Of a stretch of 64,000 nt of DNA, positions 7,431 through 14,779 are shown piece by piece. The stretch's first letter is position 1; each line of letters opens with the position of its first letter. Origin of the DNA: Acerihabitans arboris (lineage in GTDB: Bacteria > Pseudomonadota > Gammaproteobacteria > Enterobacterales > Enterobacteriaceae); contig NZ_WUBS01000018.1 of assembly GCF_010131535.1 (NCBI RefSeq), forward strand, positions 1 through 64,000. The letters run 5' to 3'. A model generated the notes under the pieces. It was given only the letters and a program-made list of their open reading frames with translations, was not told the origin of the DNA and made no database searches. The position numbers and the translations under genes are program-made.

Positions 7431-8252
7431 ATGGAACATGCCGGTAAGATTTTTCGACAATTGCACGCAGGTTCCAGCGCCTTTATCATTCCCAACCCTT
7501 GGGATATCGGCACCGCCAGGATCCTGGCCGCAATGGGATTTAAGGCGCTGGCCACCACCAGCGCGGGCATGGCGTTTTCGCTGGGCGTCAGGGAAGGGGC
7601 GGTTGACCGGGAAAATGTGCTGAAACATTGCCGGTCGCTGGTCGAGGCGACCCCGCTTCCCGTATCGGCCGATCTTGAGAACGGTTTTGGCGACAGCCCC
7701 GACAGCGCGGCGGAAACTGTCCGGGCGGCGGCCGGCATCGGTCTTGCCGGATGCTCGCTGGAAGATCACACCGGCGACGCCGCGCACCCCATTTATGATT
7801 TCCAGTTGGCCGTGGAGCGGATCCAGGCCGCCGCCGACGCATGCAGGAAATTGCCCCAGGATTTTGTCCTTACCGCGCGGTGTGAAAATTATCTGTGGGG
7901 AAAGCCTGACCTCGACGATACCCTCAGGCGGTTACAGGCGTTTGAAAAAGCGGGGGCGGATGTCCTTTACGCGCCGGGCTTGCGGGATCTGGACAGCATT
8001 CGGACCGTCTGCCGGTCGCTGGTTAAACCGGTTAATGTGATCGCCGGCATTAAGGGCGCAACCTTCAGCATGGCTGAGTTAGAGCGGGTGGGCGTAAAGC
8101 GGATAAGCGTCGGGTCGGCTTTGTCGCGGCTGGCGTTCGGCGTGTTTATCCGGGCAGCCGAGGAAATGAAAACTTGTGGCGCATTTTCCTCGCTGGAGGA
8201 GGCGATCGGGTTTAGCGACATTGAGGGTTATTTTCCTCAGTCTCGTGATTAA
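7431..8252 (+). CDS. Isocitrate lyase/PEP mutase superfamily protein
   Basis: The 273 residues form a typical PEP mutase/isocitrate lyase TIM barrel: IPNPWDIGTARILAAMGF near the start, TTSAGMAFSLG at about 43-53, SADLENGFGDS around 84-94 (metal-binding acidic cluster), the SLEDH motif near 115, and TARCENYLWG near 149-158. Members cleave or rearrange C-C or C-P bonds in small 2-oxo or hydroxy acids, such as 2-methylisocitrate lyase (PrpB), carboxyvinyl-carboxyphosphonate mutase and oxaloacetate hydrolases. The family-typical catalytic KKCGH loop of true isocitrate/methylisocitrate lyases is not evident, so the substrate is open. A GGGGTG ribosome binding site precedes the ATG. It is monocistronic and convergent with the SDR remnant. 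Confidence 0.75.
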   Translation: MEHAGKIFRQLHAGSSAFIIPNPWDIGTARILAAMGFKALATTSAGMAFSLGVREGAVDRENVLKHCRSLVEATPLPVSADLENGFGDSPDSAAETVRAAAGIGLAGCSLEDHTGDAAHPIYDFQLAVERIQAAADACRKLPQDFVLTARCENYLWGKPDLDDTLRRLQAFEKAGADVLYAPGLRDLDSIRTVCRSLVKPVNVIAGIKGATFSMAELERVGVKRISVGSALSRLAFGVFIRAAEEMKTCGAFSSLEEAIGFSDIEGYFPQSRD

Positions 8253-8273
8253 CGGCTAAATGAAACCCCCGTT

Positions 8274-8320
8274 TCAGCCACCATGCGTTTGCGGCGTGAA
8301 ACCGCGGAGGTGGTGGCTGA
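8274..8320. terminator. Intergenic hairpin between convergent genes
   Basis: TCAGCCACCA (8274-8283) and TGGTGGCTGA (8311-8320) form a perfect 10-bp inverted repeat. It lies between the PEP mutase-type gene (stop 8252) and the SDR remnant (stop 8323-8325). The loop can fold further. There is no U-tract, so it may protect 3' ends or slow RNA polymerase in both directions. Confidence 0.4.
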
Positions 8321-8322
8321 CG

Positions 8323-8912
8323 TTAGCTGGCTTGTTGTGTTTTGAAATAGCGCTCGTGGTCAACATCGGCAACCAGCCCCGGCTGCTTCGGCTGCCATCC
8401 CAGCCGTTCCCGGGTTTGCCGACTCGAGGTCGGGCAGTCGATGGCCGCGAAATGGGCAAACCAGCCAAAGCGTTCGGCTGCTTCCCCGGGCGATTTTGAC
8501 ACCACAGGTACATTCAAATCACGACCGATCACCCCGGCAATATCCCGGAACGGCACGCCCTTTTCGGCGCAGCCATGGTAGCGGGCATCGGCCGCGTTCT
8601 TCTCCAGCGCCAGCCGGTAAAGATGGGCGGCATCAAGCCGGTGTACCGCGGGCCAGCGGTTAAGTCCGTCGCCCACATAGGCCGAAACACCCTTGTCGCG
8701 TGCAACAGCGACAAGGGTGGGCACAAAGCCGTGATCGCTGTCGCCATGGACCGAAGGTGGGAGGCGCATCACTGATACATGCACGCCCTGGGCCGCCAAT
8801 GTCGCCGCGGCGACTTCAGACGCGACGCGGGGAATCGAATGCGAATCGAAGGTGGCCAGGGTATCTTCGACCGCAAGACGACCCGGTGTCAGCAGGGCGG
8901 CACTCAAGGACG
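8323..8912 (-). pseudogene. NAD-dependent epimerase/SDR oxidoreductase, N-terminus lost
   Basis: The minus strand encodes about 195 residues of the second half of an extended SDR (NAD-dependent epimerase/dehydratase): LLTPGRLAVEDTLATFDSHS, VMRLPPSVHGDSDHGFVPTL, YVGDGLNRWPAVHRLDAA and RERLGWQPKQPGL. The Rossmann glycine motif and the catalytic Tyr-Lys segment are absent. The similarity begins exactly at the stop of the quinone oxidoreductase gene (8904-8906) with no plausible start codon. A deletion seems to have removed the 5' half and fused the remainder to the neighbouring gene's end. The product cannot bind cofactor normally and is presumably not made. Confidence 0.75.
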
Positions 8913-9857
8913 CAACAGGATCCGCGCTCCGTTGTCTTCGGCGGCCCAGGCCTTGGCCACGTCCGCCAGCGGCATGGATTGGACGGCTATCCCGAAGCCG
9001 GCGGCGGTGGCCGCCGCCAGCACGCCCTGGATGGCCGCCAGCAGCCGGCCAAACGGCACGCTGCCGATCCCGCTGCCCATCAGCTGCAACGCGGACGACC
9101 GCAGCGCCGCGCCCGGCAGGTTGATATTTGCCCCACTTAACGAGCCAATCTGCACGTAGCGTATCGGCACTCCCTCCGGGCCGGCCTTCGCGGCGGCAAC
9201 CACCAGCGTTTGCGCGCTGATGCCCCACAAATAGTCCAGGACGATGTCGACGCCCTGTTGAAATTCATGCTTAAAGGCGTGCTCAAGGGCATCATGGTCC
9301 TGGACCAGGGGAAGGGTTACATCGGCGCCGAGACGTTTAAGATCGTCGAACAACGCGGTCTGGCGTCCCGTCGCAATGATCTTGCCGGCGCCAAGATGTT
9401 TGGCTATTTGTATTGCCAGGCGACCGGAGGCGCCGGTGGCGCCGTTGATCAGCACCGTTTCGCCGGGGCGCAGGTTGGCGCGCTCCACCAGGGCCGCCCA
9501 CGACGACATGCCCGGGATCGCCATTGCGGCGGCTGAGTCCTCGTCCAGGCTATCCGGCAGGGCGATCCGATGTCTGTCGTCCACCAGGCAAAACTCGGCC
9601 ATGGCGCCGAAAGGCGCCTCCGGCAGCAGGAAATAAACGCGCTGCCCGTCTTGAGTGACTCCGGTTCCGTCGATCCCGGGGATAAACGGCAGCGCGGTGT
9701 CGGCGCTGTAATGCTTGCCCGACGCGCGATTTCTGGTGATATGGCTAAGCGACGACGCGGTAACGCGTATCAGGCTTTTGCCCGGCGCGGGCGTCGGATC
9801 CCTGAAGTCTCCGAAAACGGGGGGTTGGCCCGCCGCTACTACGATTGCTGCCTTCAT
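8904..9857 (-). CDS. Quinone oxidoreductase-like (zinc-free MDR) dehydrogenase
   Basis: The 317-residue protein belongs to the medium-chain dehydrogenase/reductase family, quinone oxidoreductase branch. It has an N-terminal GroES-like part with FIPGIDGTGV near 71-80 and a Rossmann part with VLINGATGASGRLAIQIAKHLGA around 134-156 (NADPH-binding AxxGxxG type). No zinc-ligand cysteines are present, so NADPH-dependent reduction of quinones or enones is expected. It is cytosolic. It is divergent from a marR-family gene across a 114-base gap holding a palindrome, a standard layout for a substrate-responsive repressor and its target. The gene behind it is a truncated SDR. Confidence 0.8.
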   Translation of the reverse strand: MKAAIVVAAGQPPVFGDFRDPTPAPGKSLIRVTASSLSHITRNRASGKHYSADTALPFIPGIDGTGVTQDGQRVYFLLPEAPFGAMAEFCLVDDRHRIALPDSLDEDSAAAMAIPGMSSWAALVERANLRPGETVLINGATGASGRLAIQIAKHLGAGKIIATGRQTALFDDLKRLGADVTLPLVQDHDALEHAFKHEFQQGVDIVLDYLWGISAQTLVVAAAKAGPEGVPIRYVQIGSLSGANINLPGAALRSSALQLMGSGIGSVPFGRLLAAIQGVLAAATAAGFGIAVQSMPLADVAKAWAAEDNGARILLRP

Positions 9858-9934
9858 TTGCTGTGTCGCTCCGGGAACAAGAATTCGGCTATCCGTCGTC
9901 TACTCCTGGGGAAGCTTTATTCAGGCGGATAATG

Positions 9935-9949
9935 AGTGTATTATGCACT
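9935..9949. promoter_or_regulatory. Candidate MarR operator in the divergent promoter region
   Basis: AGTGTATTATGCACT is a 15-bp imperfect palindrome (AGTG..CACT arms plus inner AT/AT) between the oxidoreductase start at 9857 and the marR start at 9972. It lies just upstream of marR. Size and symmetry fit a MarR-dimer site. Binding by the adjacent regulator is inferred. Confidence 0.45.
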
Positions 9950-9971
9950 TATATTTTCAGCGGGGAAAGTC

Positions 9972-10439
9972 ATGAGGAAAGAAATTTCGCAGCTGCGCGA
10001 CGCGCTGCTGGATCTCAACGGCGTACTGAACCGCCCGCAGCCCGACGCCGCGCTTATCGCCCTGGCGGGCGTCGATTTGGACCGCGCATTGTTCCCGCTG
10101 CTGGTGCGTGTGGAACGCCGGGGACCGCTTGGGATCGGCGAGCTTGCCGAGCTTTGCGGGCGTGATTACACCACCGTCAGCCGGCAGATAACCAAACTTG
10201 AGGGACTGGGCCTGGTGGCGCGTCAGGTTAACCGGCTGGATGCCCGCGTCAAGGAAGCCGTAATTACTGAAAAGGGAAAGGTAATGACCGACGCCCTCGA
10301 CGGCGCCAGGGAGAAAATCATCCTGTCCTTGCTGGCGGGCTGGGACCTGCGGGAGGTAGCCGAGCTGGGGCGGTTGCTAAGTAAATTTGCCGGGGAGGCG
10401 CTCAGGTTTGCGCGCGCGGAAAAATCCCGGTCCGCATAA
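9972..10439 (+). CDS. MarR-family transcriptional regulator
   Basis: The gene is best started at the ATG at 9972 (MRKEIS), preceded by GGGGAAAG; an upstream in-frame GTG at 9936 lies inside the palindrome. The 155-residue product has the MarR winged helix: a dimerisation helix, GIGELAELCGRDYTTVSRQI as the recognition helix around residues 59-78, then LEGLGLVARQVNRLDARVKE as the wing. Such proteins repress nearby genes until a small phenolic or oxidative ligand releases them. The divergent quinone oxidoreductase is the likely target. Confidence 0.85.
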   Translation: MRKEISQLRDALLDLNGVLNRPQPDAALIALAGVDLDRALFPLLVRVERRGPLGIGELAELCGRDYTTVSRQITKLEGLGLVARQVNRLDARVKEAVITEKGKVMTDALDGAREKIILSLLAGWDLREVAELGRLLSKFAGEALRFARAEKSRSA

Positions 10440-10599
10440 GCCGCCCGCACGTATTAAGTGGAATGCGGCCGCGCCGCGCCGCTTACCCGGTGCCGGCTGT
10501 CGCCCGGGCAGCGGCATCCGGCCGGCGCGGGTTTTCGTTATTTTTTGGCCTGGCCCTGGTGATGACGCTTAGCCTGGTGCCTCAATGCTTAAATGCCAG

Positions 10600-10689
10600 T
10601 CAAAATAAGGCAATATGACTGCCGATCGACAGACAACCGCTTAACATAAACGCCGAAGCGATACAGCCCAGCAAAAACAGACTTTTCAT
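10600..10689 (-). CDS. Very small lipoprotein-like peptide (29 aa), copy 1
   Basis: A minus-strand frame from the ATG at 10687-10689 to the TGA at 10600-10602 encodes 29 residues: a basic start (MKS), a hydrophobic stretch FLLGCIASAFM, a lipobox LSGC with Cys19, then 10 more residues ending in Phe. An AGGAG ribosome binding site lies at the right distance upstream. If processed by signal peptidase II, the mature peptide would be an 11-residue lipopeptide at the envelope. It is clearly paralogous to the next small gene. This suggests duplication and selection on the peptide, not chance. The function is unknown; entericidin-like toxins are larger. Confidence 0.6.
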   Translation of the reverse strand: MKSLFLLGCIASAFMLSGCLSIGSHIALF

Positions 10690-10737
10690 AGCGACTCCTG
10701 TGGCATCAAGGGTATTTAAAAGTGGTGTGTAAATTTT

Positions 10738-10809
10738 TTAAAACAAGGAAACACAGCCACTTAACATAAACAATGACGCAACCAAGCCCAGTAAAAAAAT
10801 AGATTTCAT
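10738..10809 (-). CDS. Very small lipoprotein-like peptide (23 aa), copy 2
   Basis: The minus-strand frame from the ATG at 10807-10809 to the TAA at 10738-10740 encodes 23 residues with the same plan as copy 1: MKSIFLLG, ASLFMLSGC (lipobox, Cys19), and only four residues after the cysteine. A strong GGAGGAG Shine-Dalgarno sequence sits six bases upstream. Identical positions with copy 1 include MKS-FLLG, AS-FMLSGC and the final F. The two lie in tandem about 50 bases apart and on the same strand, so they may be co-transcribed. The role is unknown. Confidence 0.6.
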   Translation of the reverse strand: MKSIFLLGLVASLFMLSGCVSLF

Positions 10810-10984
10810 GTTATCTCCTCCGGCATCGACGATACGCGGCGTAGGTATATAAATTAAACTAAAGCGAACTGTACGGTTCAGTTTTGCATAAGTGACAATC
10901 AGATGTCAAGGAAATGTGTATTCACTTCAGGGGAGTATGGGCGCGGCGGCGAAGACGTGAAACGCCTCGCCATGCGCCGGCAGG

Positions 10985-11431
10985 TCAGTCGTGGCGCAGG
11001 CGGCGATGCATCAGGTAATACTTGCCGTGTTCGGAGACGCCGGAAGAGATAATTTTCCAGCCATGATGCAGATAGAACCGTTGCGCGCCCACATTTTCCT
11101 GCAGGCACTTCAGCGCCATGGTGCCGCGGCATAACGGATAGCACGCCGCGAGCAACGCGCTGGCCACGCCCCGGCGCTGCCAGGCGGGATCGACAAACAG
11201 GTTATGCAAAAAACTGTCCGGTAGCCACAGCGAGGCAAATCCGGCGATACGGCCCTGGATCTCGGCGACCACTATTTTTTCGTCGAACGTGGCGCTGTCA
11301 AAATCCTCCAGCCGCCAGCGCCGGTTATCAAGCCAGGTCCAGCCCGTCTTGCGCGCGGACAGATAAAGGGTGCGCAAAAAAGGCCGGTCCGCTTCCCGGT
11401 AATCCCTGATAACGACATCCTCTTTGCTCAT
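10985..11431 (-). CDS. GNAT-family N-acetyltransferase
   Basis: This 148-residue protein has the GNAT fold: the N-terminal VVIRDYREADRPFL, beta4 FASLWLPDSFLHNLFVDP, and the acetyl-CoA pyrophosphate loop WQRRGVASALL (Q/RxxGxG/A) near residues 83-93. It ends with the NVGAQRFYLHHGWK segment typical of motif B. Such enzymes transfer acetyl from acetyl-CoA to an amine. The substrate (small molecule, peptide or protein) cannot be told. AAGG precedes the ATG. It stands alone, upstream of and on the same strand as the two small lipopeptide genes. Confidence 0.8.
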   Translation of the reverse strand: MSKEDVVIRDYREADRPFLRTLYLSARKTGWTWLDNRRWRLEDFDSATFDEKIVVAEIQGRIAGFASLWLPDSFLHNLFVDPAWQRRGVASALLAACYPLCRGTMALKCLQENVGAQRFYLHHGWKIISSGVSEHGKYYLMHRRLRHD

Positions 11432-11733
11432 GTAATACCTTACTTAACGTGTTTTTTTTAAGCCGGTCGCTTTAAATTCCAGCTTTAGATAGCATAAACA
11501 ATATTATGATTATTATCTTAATAATATTAACGATTCGATACGATATCGCTGTGAAGAGCTGGCCCGGATGCCTGCCGTCGGCGCTGGTATGATTGGTAAA
11601 GCTGTTAGAGGTTGCATCAACGGCCGGCCTCTTATATTATCCAAAACCCCCGTGCGTAAATTTTGGAACCGATCTTTATTACCTGTTAAGGATAATAAAT
11701 GATGAGTGTTAGTTAATGCGACAGGCATATTTT
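11432..11733. other. AT-rich gap upstream of luxR with one possible 44-codon ORF
   Basis: Between the GNAT gene and luxR lies about 300 bases of divergent promoter DNA. A plus-strand frame at 11568-11702 encodes 44 residues with a glycine-rich segment (PAVGAGMIGKAV), one cysteine and a basic tail. It stops just before the luxR start and has no good ribosome binding site. It could be a small peptide gene or the end of a lost gene. No lux box is evident. Confidence 0.35.
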
Positions 11734-12465
11734 ATGGAAAAATTCTTAGAGAATAATCAAGTTTTTTTTATCCAAACGATGAAAAGAGAAATCAAACTTT
11801 ACCTTCAGAAAATATTCAGCAACACCAACATGTTCTGTTTTGCTTACTTCATGATGAATAAAACGGATAATTTCCCGGTCTCCATTATATCCGACTACCC
11901 CACCGGTTGGCTGAATCAATACCGCAGCTACGGTTATCAAAAAATCGATCCGGTCATGCTTAATGCATACCGAAAATTTACCCCTTTTTTATGGCCCGAG
12001 AACCCATCGATAATACAACAGCATAGCTTTTTCAGGTTGTCAAAATATTATCGCCTTGACAGCGGCTATACCTTCACTTTGCATGATTGCGATAACAACC
12101 TGGCGACGTTAAGCATCAGCAATCGGCAGGGAAGCGCTGAATTCTATCATTTCATTGAGCTGAATAAGGAAAAAATCCAGATGCTGTTGATCACCACTCA
12201 CGAAAAGGTGTTGAATTTCCAGCATAATTACCTGCCGCCGGTCGTACCCTTTGCCGGAATGCTACAGATCCAGGCATTGTCGCCGCGGGAAAAAGAAGTC
12301 TTATTCTGGGCAAGCGTGGGAAAAACCTATGGCGAGGTAGCAACCATTCTTGCCATTCGGGAAGGTACGGTGAAATTTCATATCAGGAATATCATTGATA
12401 AACTTGGCGTCACGAATGCTAAACATGCTATCAGCCGGGCCACGGAGCTTAAATTATTTGGTTAA
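11734..12465 (+). CDS. LuxR-family acyl-homoserine-lactone receptor (solo)
   Basis: The 243-residue protein has an N-terminal autoinducer-binding domain with the hallmark ligand-pocket residues: WLNQY (Trp, Tyr), the DP pair at KIDPVML, FLWPEN (Trp) and the Gly of SGYTFTLHD. The C-terminal LuxR helix-turn-helix reads LSPREKEVLFWASVGKTYGE and ends with VKFHIRNIIDKLGV. Its overall pattern is closest to the EsaR/ExpR branch of enterobacterial regulators, several of which bind DNA without ligand and release it when AHL is present. I chose the ATG at 11734 because it matches the family start; one at 11716 is also in frame. No luxI-type synthase is in the window, so it is a solo here or its synthase lies elsewhere. 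Confidence 0.85.
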   Translation: MEKFLENNQVFFIQTMKREIKLYLQKIFSNTNMFCFAYFMMNKTDNFPVSIISDYPTGWLNQYRSYGYQKIDPVMLNAYRKFTPFLWPENPSIIQQHSFFRLSKYYRLDSGYTFTLHDCDNNLATLSISNRQGSAEFYHFIELNKEKIQMLLITTHEKVLNFQHNYLPPVVPFAGMLQIQALSPREKEVLFWASVGKTYGEVATILAIREGTVKFHIRNIIDKLGVTNAKHAISRATELKLFG

Positions 12466-12663
12466 CTATTCGTTTATAATAACGCGCTATGTTATTTTCT
12501 CTATACCCCCGTAGATGAAACGATTTTATAAATCGATTGGCTGAAATTAAAAAAACCTGATATATCCATGACCATTTAAATGGCGTTTAAGAAATACGTC
12601 TTGCCATGAAAAATTTAATGGTATCATTGCCGGGTGTTTTGTTTGCCTGTTTTGAAGGTACGC
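12466..12663. other. AT-rich gap, no gene seen
   Basis: About 200 bases between luxR and the next small gene. It contains the short palindrome CGATTTTATAAATCG near 12518 and probably the promoter of the exported protein. I see nothing else. Confidence 0.4.
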
Positions 12664-12996
12664 ATGTTTAGAGTCTGCCATTGTTATTTATTAGCACTGA
12701 TTTCATTATCAGCGTTTTCCTCCGCGAACCTCCCTGAAAATATCATGGCCGGCCTTACGAATAATAAGCCGGTGGCTTGCCATGGCGAACCGGGGTGGCC
12801 CATAACCCCGATGGTAAAAAACGACCCCTGGCTGGCCGGGCGGCTCCTTGCGCTGGCAGACGCGGGATTTGTCCAGCATGAGGAACAGGGCGACGGCGGC
12901 ATGGGCTGGTGGCTGACGCCCACCGGCACCATGGTTCCGTGGTCCCATTGGGATGGCTGTTATGGCCGGATGTTGATAAGCCCGCTCGCGCCCTGA
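12664..12996 (+). CDS. Small exported protein of unknown function
   Basis: Starting at the ATG at 12664, which follows GAAGG at a good distance, the 110-residue product has a signal peptide (MFRVCHCYLLALISLSAFSSA) with likely cleavage near residue 21. The mature part contains the segment LAGRLLALADAGFVQHE and then GWWLTPTGTMVPW. This pattern looks like the last helix and wing of a winged-helix domain, although the protein seems to be periplasmic. Two cysteines occur in the mature part (ACHGEPGWP and the DGCYG segment) and could form a disulphide. I do not recognise the family. An upstream ATG at 12634 would add ten residues and is less likely. Confidence 0.6.
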   Translation: MFRVCHCYLLALISLSAFSSANLPENIMAGLTNNKPVACHGEPGWPITPMVKNDPWLAGRLLALADAGFVQHEEQGDGGMGWWLTPTGTMVPWSHWDGCYGRMLISPLAP

Positions 12997-13010
12997 TCAT
13001 AACCTCATCA

Positions 13011-13039
13011 TTGACCTTTTACCCCGGCGACCCGATAAT
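13011..13039 (+). promoter_or_regulatory. Sigma-70 promoter of the thi leader
   Basis: TTGACC (13011-13016), a 17-base spacer and GATAAT (13034-13039) give five of six matches in each hexamer. Transcription would begin near 13046, just before the riboswitch. Confidence 0.65.
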
Positions 13040-13047
13040 CATAAACA

Positions 13048-13134
13048 CTTGACTCGGGGTGTCCGCCGCCGTGCGCCGGACTGAGATTTCACCCGTATGA
13101 CCTGATCTGGATAATGCCAGCGTAGGGAAGTCAC
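13048..13134 (+). ncRNA. TPP riboswitch (THI element)
   Basis: The leader has the conserved thi-box parts in order: GACTCGGGGTG on the 5' side, a variable stem (13062-13080), CTGAGA at 13081-13086, then ACCTGATCTGGATAATGCC (13100-13118) and AGCGTAGGGAAGTCA. The closing stem pairs TGACT near 13050 with AGTCA near 13130. It binds thiamine pyrophosphate. In enterics this class usually hides the ribosome binding site of the first gene. Here the thiM start lies about 50 bases downstream, with room for an expression platform. Confidence 0.93.
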
Positions 13135-13184
13135 GGCCTCTTGTCCCGCCGGGTCCGTGTTCCATAACGCCGGCTGGGAGCGCC

Positions 13185-13979
13185 ATGAACGTCGAACCTG
13201 CCGAATTGCCCGGCTTAGCCGCCGCCACATCCCTTGCCCTGCTGCGTCAACATGCGCCGTTGGTCCATTGCCTGACTAACGACGTGGTGCAGGCGTTTAC
13301 CGCCAATACCCTGCTGGCCGTCGGCGCCGCGCCGGCCATGGTGATAGAACCGCGTGAGGCCGCGCAGTTCAGCGCCGTGGCCGATGCCCTGCTGATCAAT
13401 ATCGGCACGTTGACCGAGCGGCGCGGCGTCTCGATGCTGGCCGCCATCGAGGCGGCCAACCAGGCGGGCACGCCCTGGGTGCTGGATCCGGTGGCGGTGG
13501 GCGCATTGACCTTCCGTACTGAATTTGCCCTAAGCGTACTGCCGTTAAAACCCGCCGCCATCCGCGCCAATGCGTCGGAAATCCTGGCGCTGGCCGGGCA
13601 GCCGGCGCTGGGCCGGGGCGTGGACAGCGCCGACGACTCCCGCCACGCCTTGCCCTTTGCCCGCAGACTGGCCGAAGAGTACGGCACCCTGGTGGCGGTG
13701 ACCGGCCGGGTGGATTTTATCACCGACGGCGAGCGGGCGTGGTCGGTGGCGGACGGAGACATCATGATGACGCGCGTCACCGGTACCGGCTGCGCCTTAT
13801 CGGCCGTGGTGGCGGCGTTTTGCGCCCTGCCGGGGGATCGGCTGCAGCATGTGGCCGCCGCCTGCCGGGTGATGGCGCGGGCGGGGCGCTTAACCGCCCC
13901 GGAATCCGCGGGGCCCGGGAGTTTTGCCGTCGGTTTGCTCGACCGGCTGTACCGCCTGCAGGGGGAGGATCTGCAATGA
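13185..13979 (+). CDS. thiM: Hydroxyethylthiazole kinase
   Basis: This 264-residue protein phosphorylates 5-(2-hydroxyethyl)-4-methylthiazole with ATP, salvaging the thiazole half of thiamine. Family features are clear: [20 protein letters not shown] at about 24-43, the substrate-site [20 protein letters not shown] near 104-110, and the C-terminal nucleotide/anion-hole loop [18 protein letters not shown] near residues 196-213 with its catalytic Cys. Length is the family norm. It is the first gene after the TPP riboswitch, so thiamine pyrophosphate should turn it off. It overlaps thiD by the ATGA junction at 13976-13979. Confidence 0.95.
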   Translation: MNVEPAELPGLAAATSLALLRQHAPLVHCLTNDVVQAFTANTLLAVGAAPAMVIEPREAAQFSAVADALLINIGTLTERRGVSMLAAIEAANQAGTPWVLDPVAVGALTFRTEFALSVLPLKPAAIRANASEILALAGQPALGRGVDSADDSRHALPFARRLAEEYGTLVAVTGRVDFITDGERAWSVADGDIMMTRVTGTGCALSAVVAAFCALPGDRLQHVAAACRVMARAGRLTAPESAGPGSFAVGLLDRLYRLQGEDLQ

Positions 13980-14779
13980 CGCGCATCTGCAACCTGCTCA
14001 GTATTGCCGGTACCGATCCCAGCGGCGGCGCCGGTATCCAGGCCGATCTGAAAACCTTTTCGGCGCTCGGCGCCTATGGCACCACGGTCATTACCGCGCT
14101 GGTGGCGCAAAATACCCGGGGCGTGCAGTCCATTTATCCCATCAGCCCGCGATTTGTGGCCGAGCAGTTGGATTCGGTGCTGGGGGATGTGCGCATCGAC
14201 AGCGCAAAAATCGGCATGCTGGGGCAGGCGGCCATCGTGCGGACGGTTGCCGACAAGCTGCGGCAATACCCCATCCCTTATGTGGTGCTCGATACCGTCA
14301 TGGTGGCGAAAAGCGGCGATTTTTTATTATTGCCGGACGCAGTGGACGCGGTGCGGGATTTGCTGTTGCCGCTGGCGTCCATTATCACTCCCAACCTACC
14401 GGAGGCGGCGGCGCTGCTGGGCTGCCGGCCGGCGGACAGCGAGGGGGAGATGCGCGAACAGGGGCGGGCATTGCTGGCCTATGGCTGCGGGGCGGTGGTC
14501 ATGAAGGGCGGGCATTTGCCCGGGCAGTCCAGCCCCGACTGGCTGATTACCGCGACCGGCGAACAGCGTTTTGACGCCGCGAGGGTCGATACCCGCCACA
14601 CCCACGGCACCGGTTGCACGCTCTCCGCCGCGCTGGCGGCCCTGCGGCCGTTACATGACGACTGGGCGCAGACGCTCTTCGCGGCAAAGACCTGGCTGCA
14701 GCAGGCTCTGCTGCATGCGGATGACCTACAGGTCGGTCAGGGTATCGGGCCGGTCCATCATTTCCACCAGTGGTGGTGA
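13976..14779 (+). CDS. thiD: Hydroxymethylpyrimidine/phosphomethylpyrimidine kinase
   Basis: The 267-residue product phosphorylates HMP and then HMP-phosphate, supplying the pyrimidine half of thiamine. It has the ribokinase-fold signature [20 protein letters not shown] at residues 8-27, [10 protein letters not shown] near 102-111, the TPNLPEA motif near 140 and the ATP-site loop [12 protein letters not shown] near 205-216. The ATG at 13976 overlaps the thiM stop, so the two are one riboswitch-controlled operon. Its last 54 bases overlap, tail to tail, the end of the unknown gene on the opposite strand. Confidence 0.95.
   Translation: MTRICNLLSIAGTDPSGGAGIQADLKTFSALGAYGTTVITALVAQNTRGVQSIYPISPRFVAEQLDSVLGDVRIDSAKIGMLGQAAIVRTVADKLRQYPIPYVVLDTVMVAKSGDFLLLPDAVDAVRDLLLPLASIITPNLPEAAALLGCRPADSEGEMREQGRALLAYGCGAVVMKGGHLPGQSSPDWLITATGEQRFDAARVDTRHTHGTGCTLSAALAALRPLHDDWAQTLFAAKTWLQQALLHADDLQVGQGIGPVHHFHQWW

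Noticed and set aside
10463..10618. 51-codon plus-strand frame with Arg-rich start and hydrophobic segment
   Set aside because: No ribosome binding site, and it overlaps the better supported small lipoprotein gene on the other strand. Most of it is GC-rich spacer after marR.
13247..14266. 339-codon open frame on the minus strand
   Set aside because: Antisense to thiM-thiD, both certain genes. No start signal or recognisable domain.
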